The notes below the pieces were generated by a model that saw nothing but the letters and a program-made list of their open reading frames with translations, was not told the origin of the DNA and did no database searches. A stretch of DNA of 64,000 nt from Ophthalmolycus amberensis (Eukaryota; Chordata; Actinopteri; Perciformes; Zoarcidae), in assembly GCA_024529925.1 (NCBI GenBank), contig JAFEUB010001216.1, forward strand, positions 535,501 through 599,500, written 5' to 3'. Both the position numbers and the translations under genes were made by a program. Shown here piece after piece: positions 58,579 to 64,000 of this stretch. The first letter of the stretch is position 1, and every line of letters starts with the position of its first letter.

Positions 58579-59026
58579 TCAGTTACAGAATAGCAAGAAA
58601 GGGGCTACCGCACACAATCGCCGAAGACGTGTGCTTGCCAGCTGCCAAAGAGATGGTGGAATGTATGATTGGAGAGAGAGAAGCAAAAAAGTTGGACATG
58701 ATCCCGGTGTCCAACAACACTGTCGCGCCGCATCAATGCTTTGTCTGAAGACATCCTGGCTACATTAGTCGGTCGCGTGAAGTGAGTTTTACAGATGTGG
58801 CTAATCTGGCCAATGTTCTGGTGTATGTCCGTTACCTTTTCGAAGGCACGGTGCAGGAAGATTTTTTGTGTTTTTTATCTTGTAAACAAACGCCACGCGC
58901 AAGCAAACTGTTCTCTCATTGGTCCGGTTTTTATGCGGCTATAAATAGGCTCTGTTGCTTTTTTCTTTTTTTATATTAGGTATGTGCGTAAGGGGGTGTG
59001 TGGCCTAAAAAGTTTGGGAACCGCTG
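58579..59026 (+). pseudogene. BED-finger hAT transposase relic, 3' part
   Basis: Continues the transposase frame after the ERV target duplication: YRIARKGLPHTIAEDV, then CLPAAKEMVECMIGE and MIPVSNNTVA, all typical of ZBED5/SCAND3-like hAT transposases. A small deletion near 58723 shifts the frame (NALSEDILATLVGRVK is in the next frame). From about 58782 another frame gives FTDVANLANVLVYVRYLFEG and QEDFLC. The rest of the gene is deleted. The element ends with a hAT-like terminus GTTTGGGAACCGCTG near 59026. The left terminus was not located. Confidence 0.78.
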
Positions 59027-59109
59027 GAGTAAATTAATTAAATCTGACTTCCAGCTGGTGGAGCTCTGTAGCCATAACAATCAACTTCGCCGATGCCTGA
59101 AGGCAGGCC

Positions 59110-59711
59110 TGTCAGGATCCAGGATCCCTGTCTGACCCGTTGTGTGTTTCCCCTGATCTCCTCTCCTCATGTGTCCTGTCATTCCCCCGTTTGTTATTGT
59201 GTGCCATGTGCTCTGTGTTTGTCCTCTGCCTCCAGACACCTCCCATGGCCACACCCTTGATTGTGCACAGCTGAGGACACTCCAGCCGATCACCTCCTGC
59301 AGCCTGACACACCAGACTCAGGTCCCACTAATGATTCCCATGTCACTATATAAACTCTGGTCCTGCAGTCTGGGGTTGTCAGGTCGTACCGTCTTTCACC
59401 CGCTTCAACCCCGTGGCATACTCTGCCCTCCTTGTGTTCAACGGATTACACTCCGCCGCTCTGCCCTCCTTGTGTTCAACGGACTACACACGCCGTCAAG
59501 CTACCAGCCCTCCGGTGTCGAGCCACGGGACTCACACCGTCGATCTGCCTACTCTCTGGTATCGAGCCACGGGACTTCACGCCGTCGATCTGCCTACTCT
59601 GGTGTCGGACCACGGGCTCCACACCGTCACACATTCTAAATAAAACCTGTTATATTAACTTCTGTCTCCTGTGGTCTTGCGTTTGGGTCCTACCTGTGAA
59701 CTCCCGTGACA
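59110..59711 (+). mobile_element. solo LTR (602 bp)
   Basis: Begins TGTCAGGATCC and ends CTCCCGTGACA (TGTCA/TGACA inverted ends). It is flanked by a 5-bp TSD AGGCC at 59105-59109 and 59712-59716. It contains TATATAAA at 59347-59354 and AATAAA at 59639-59644, in proper order for a + strand LTR. Internal repeats of GTGTTCAACGGA and ATCGAGCCACGGGACT occur in R/U5. No internal region is present, so it is a recombined solo LTR, of the gypsy or BEL type judging by the 5-bp TSD. It is unrelated to the ERV LTR. Confidence 0.87.
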
Positions 59712-60617
59712 AGGCCTGAGATCAGTGTCTCAGTCTCGGGTCTAGTCTAGTCTTTATGTTTTCATAATAACCCACAGAAATAATGGTCAAAACAAAACCA
59801 AACATGGGCTGTAAAGAAAAACATCAATTTTCCTTTAATCAGAAAGCCATCGACTCTCCTCAGATGTAGGTTTGTGATGGTGCTCCCGCCTTTGAGAGGA
59901 GACCTGAGAGGGAGTGCCATCGACTCCTCCGGTCCACGGAGCTAAAAGCCTCCAGCTCTTTGTGTCCTCTCAGTCAGTATGTGATCATCCAACATGAAAC
60001 AGTATAAAAAGAGTGAGAACCACGGGGCTGCTGAAGGGCCCGTCTCTCCTCACAGGAAGACGGTTGGCCACAGAGAGAACAATAAGACCCTGTCCTCGCC
60101 GAGCCGCTCTAGAGTCACGATTCTGAAAAGTAGTTTTAAAAACATTTTTTTACAGCCTCATTGAGAGCTGCATCAGTTCGCAGTATCAGTAACATGTCAT
60201 TTAATTGCACCCTGAGGCATTTAACATTCAGTGTAGACAACGAGTGTCCTTTTGGGGAGGCATGATTTATACGATTTGGTTAATAATGAGTTATGTTTTC
60301 AGCTCAACGATTAATGATGCAGATCTTTTCATATTTGATGTCGTACTGTGTGCTGTGATATATCATCACACTTCTTGCAAATGCGGAAACACGAGGGGAA
60401 ATGCAGTCAATATGCAGCAGTGCGTTTTAAATAACTGAAAAACCAACACGGAGAAGAGCAACAGAGATGTAGAGAAGCATGGGAAACAGTCGGACTGGTA
60501 ATTTGTCCATTCTCTTGTGTGCATCCTTTAGTTCTCAGTCCATTTGTGTGTTTTCTGCACCTGGTGCGTCCTGCAGCAGCCTGTCGTGGGAGAGGAAAAG
60601 GAAGAGGAAGCCTGAAC

Positions 60618-60651
<34 letters not shown>

Positions 60652-62229
60652 CCTATTCCCGCTCGAACACAATCAGTTTCCTCTGAGTCAAGGTCTCAGG
60701 TCGTCGTTCGAGGATCTGCTCTGATAGAACTGGAACAAAGAGCACAACAACACCGACTCACAGTGGCTCATTCAACACAGTGTGTGTGATGACTGTATGC
60801 ACTGTATATGTCATGAAGAGAGGAATATGCTTCATGTGCGTGTGTGAAGATATATCAGCTGCGGAATTTACTCAAATATTACAAATAAAAACAGTCATTG
60901 TGAAGAATATTCCCTTTGAGAGGTTGCATGATTAGTTAATTCCAATAAGTTTGGTTTCATCACTTCCAGCAACCAACCCAAATGCTGTATTGTTGAACTC
61001 AGGAGGACTTTGGGTCAATTTAAAGCCGCATGAGGCAGCATCTGGCCAAAAGTGGTCCAAAATATTTTGAAGACAGCATAGCAACAATCCGTAAAAACAC
61101 CGCAAAAACACTCCAATTACAGAAAGTGGTTGAAAGTGCTCACAACTACTGAGTCTGGTTTTGTCTTTCGGTGGGTTTTTGCATACAACAAACCTGAGCT
61201 TGAGACCAGAGACTACCTGAAACTTCAAGGTTAGGTTCACGTTTTTTTCAAATCTTTCATAAAACAATACCCGCATGCCGATATTTAAATTGAAAGCATA
61301 ATTGGTGGCTGTAATTATTCCTCCTGTTCGTACTTATAGCAAAATAAGTGAATGTGAGGCTTTAGAAGTCTGGATGATACAAATCATTTTGTTGGGTATC
61401 GCGTCATTGTCAATGGAAGCCGGTGACATGAAGCTACAAACTGACACGCTACAAATCAAAGTTGCGCTCGTCTCTACTTTTGTTTCAGCGCTCCAATGGA
61501 ACACGGTGAAGCGTCAACCAATCGTATGATTTTGTTTCACCCTTTTCTGTTCCATTTTAAAAAATTCTGTTCTGTATTTAACGATATAATGTCAACGAGC
61601 GCTTGAGCGACTCGCCGACAATGTAGCTGGCCGTGCTTGTCCGTTTTGCTGCTTTTGTCGGTCGCAGTGTGAACACAGCTTGTGATTTTATTGTGTGTGT
61701 TTTGGTGGCGTGATAACGAGGGAATATAGTAGTAAAATGACAGTGAAAGATACCCTTATGATTTTCATTGAAATTGTGTTGGTAATGGATCTCGTGACAG
61801 CCAGTGTGGACAGCAGAGACAACTACATTGTCAGTGAGTATTGTTTAAAGACATCCTTTATTACCTGGACTTGAGACTTAAAAGCATATTTACAAATACA
61901 ACATGTACTTACAAAGCACTCATTTCAGAATAACATATATATATATTGTATTAATGAATTGTAATTATTGACGCATTATTGTGTTCCTCACTTCAATGTT
62001 GCAGCTGGTCAATGTGAAGCAAAATTGTATGATTTCGTATACTGCTAAAAGGCAAATCAGTTTTCTGACCTTAACCTTTAATATAGTTAGTTTGTTGATT
62101 ATATTTAGCATACAGTCACTAAAATAATCAAATAAATGTAGTGGAGTAAAAAGTACATGATTCAGTGAGAGTGTCTAAGAGAATCCCTTAACAGAGCTTC
62201 AGCTTTCAGAATAAAAAAACTCTTAAGTT

Positions 62230-62231
<2 letters not shown>

Positions 62232-62276
<45 letters not shown>

Positions 62277-62291
62277 GCGTGTGTGTGTGTG
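62232..62291. repeat. GT microsatellite
   Basis: A (GT)n tract of about 60 bp with GC interruptions. Confidence 0.95.
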
Positions 62292-63755
62292 CTGTCAGCC
62301 TGTCCTCGCTGTGTCCAGCGGTGACAGCAGAAGCTTTGGTCCTGTCACTGCTCATCGCCGCTTCACATCTGCAGCGCTCACAACGTGTCAGTGTTCCTGT
62401 TCCACACGGGGGGCCAGTGGGGCATCATTACCATCTGGCTATAAGGCTATACTGATGTCAAATATAGGCCAGCGAACACACACTCACAGGCGCTCGCACG
62501 CCGATCGTCCACACAGAGCGACCCGAGGGGGGGAGCGATGTGGACGTGAAGGCGAGCCGCTGTGACAGTCCGTCCAAATTGTCCGCCAGCGCTCTGGTGG
62601 CAGTTGGCCTGGTTCCTTCTCATTGCTCTGTGACATTCCCTCAATCAGCACTGTAACACACACACACACACACACACACATGCAGAGTGATATCCTCCAG
62701 CGGCCCTCATTGTCTCACTAGACTATCCATATGAGTCATTCTTCCCCTGACTACGACTTCCAGTAAAAATACACACGCACACACACACACACACTTTATT
62801 CAGCAACAATAAAGATCAACACATGTGGCCTGCAAAAAAAGGTTATGCGACTTTCAGGAAAAGTGTTCCTTTTTCAGTCCCTTTATAGAATAACTGACTC
62901 CCAGTTTGAGAGAAGAGGAAGTCTACAATGCTCTGGTAGAAAACCCCATTTGCAATCTTACTGCTGCTATAGCCTGCCGCCCATATCATTACCTCTTAAG
63001 TTGACACGGCAAACCAACATATTCCAGCAGATGTGGAGCAACATTAACACTCATTTTTGATGTGTTGCTAACCACCTGGCAAATAAAAGTCCAATATTCT
63101 CCCTCTTTTTAGCTCCGGTGTTGGTCTCAGCCGACTCCTGAGAACAGCTTGGCTCTTTAGCTGCTAAATGCTCCATTTGTTCACGAACAAAGCCGCTCAT
63201 TTTGTCTGCGTGCTGTTTGGTGCTGAGCATACGTGTACGTACGGTGGCTTTACGCTGGATACGAGGTTGATGAACCAAAAAAGCTACGACCCAAAAGAGG
63301 GCGAAAACCACTGTGATTTCATGTAGGCTATATGTATCCGATGAAAGATATTGATTAGTGGATCTTTCAAGTAACAATGCGTTTGCATATTTCCTTACAA
63401 AATTTGAATATTACCCATGAAGCTCAGCGTATCTTATTTTATGATATGTCAAAAAGTATATTTAGTAGGACATCATTCTAAAAAGGAACAGGCGCTGCGA
63501 ACGGTTATAATATATGAGTTGTTTTTTGCATAACTGCTAGAAAACAGATGAATCTACAGCACTCATCCCTGGTGAGTTTCACCTTGCCCAGCGGTCTTCT
63601 GAGAGCTGTTACTCTCATTAATCTCTTGTTTTCTCTCCCGTGCCTGCTTTCTTTTTTTTTCCTCTCTCATCCCTCGCTCCTCCTCTCTCCTTTCCAGACA
63701 ATGAGCCAATTAGCTGTTACCTGCAGTGGCACCAGTTGCCTACAGATGGCAGATG

Positions 63756-63758
<3 letters not shown>

Positions 63759-63804
<46 letters not shown>
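63759..63804. repeat. GT microsatellite
   Basis: An uninterrupted (GT)n tract of about 46 bp. Confidence 0.95.
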
Positions 63805-63808
<4 letters not shown>

Positions 63809-64000
63809 GCCTCAGTAATTACCAGTCTGATACTCCTGCAACTCAGTAGCCTCGCTCTGAGTTCTGCCTCCATGCCTCACACTGCCGGTGTGCACCGCTC
63901 TTTAAAGGGTACATAAGAGCTGTGAACAAGTTCTTTAGCTTTTAATCAGCCGCACTGCTGTAGAAGTAGTGGATGAACTTATGCTGCAGCACTAATGTGG

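Larger units (their letters stand above)
59717..64000. other. intergenic, no gene recognised
   Basis: Microsatellites dominate: CA at 60620-60650, GT at 62232-62291, CA at 62656-62680 and 62774-62794, GT at 63759-63804. No supported exon, RNA gene or transposon boundary was found. Confidence 0.5.

Overview
The window is vertebrate nuclear DNA, almost certainly from a ray-finned (teleost) fish. It holds a split Krueppel-like zinc-finger gene with large introns, many CA/GT, CT and AT microsatellites, abundant short hAT-type elements with 8-bp target-site duplications (TSDs), and a recent class I endogenous retrovirus (ERV). There is no sign of bacterial organisation.

Left part (1-about 28,000): the last three coding exons of klf7 lie on the + strand at 4141-4792, 16168-16291 and 25774-25825. 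They join in phase to 275 codons plus stop and encode most of the activation region and all three C-terminal C2H2 fingers. The first exon lies upstream of the window. A long 3' UTR follows. The introns hold microsatellites, two hAT elements in an AT-rich cluster, another hAT at 21.4-22.3 kb, a diverged 42-bp minisatellite and a cluster of RFX X-box-like motifs.

Middle part (about 28,000-48,000): no cellular gene was recognised. It is repeat-rich: a TTAA-flanked MITE beside a hAT element (30.3-31.3 kb), a decayed hAT-like element ending in a perfect hairpin (35.6-36.8 kb), and a 2.95-kb hAT element with only the C-terminal transposase domain (42.6-45.5 kb) that has itself received a SINE and a small LTR-like insert. 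Several AT-rich, homeodomain-site-like blocks without visible repeat character could be conserved noncoding elements.

Right part (about 47,600-59,000): a BED-finger hAT transposase relic is split by a 10,334-bp ERV on the minus strand (48245-58578). The ERV has 628-bp LTRs differing at 3 sites by eye, a 4-bp TSD (TCAG), a primer-binding site matching 18/18 to initiator tRNA-Met, long open gag, pro and pol reading frames, and a reduced env-like frame of 197 codons. Gag and pro share a frame across a single UGA. Pol is offset from pro by +1. The region between protease and RT carries two HxTL motifs reminiscent of 2H phosphoesterases. The leader is 1.9 kb and contains 55-bp tandem repeats homologous to the start of gag.

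Far right (59,000-64,000): a solo LTR with a 5-bp TSD (59110-59711), then microsatellite-rich DNA with no gene recognised.
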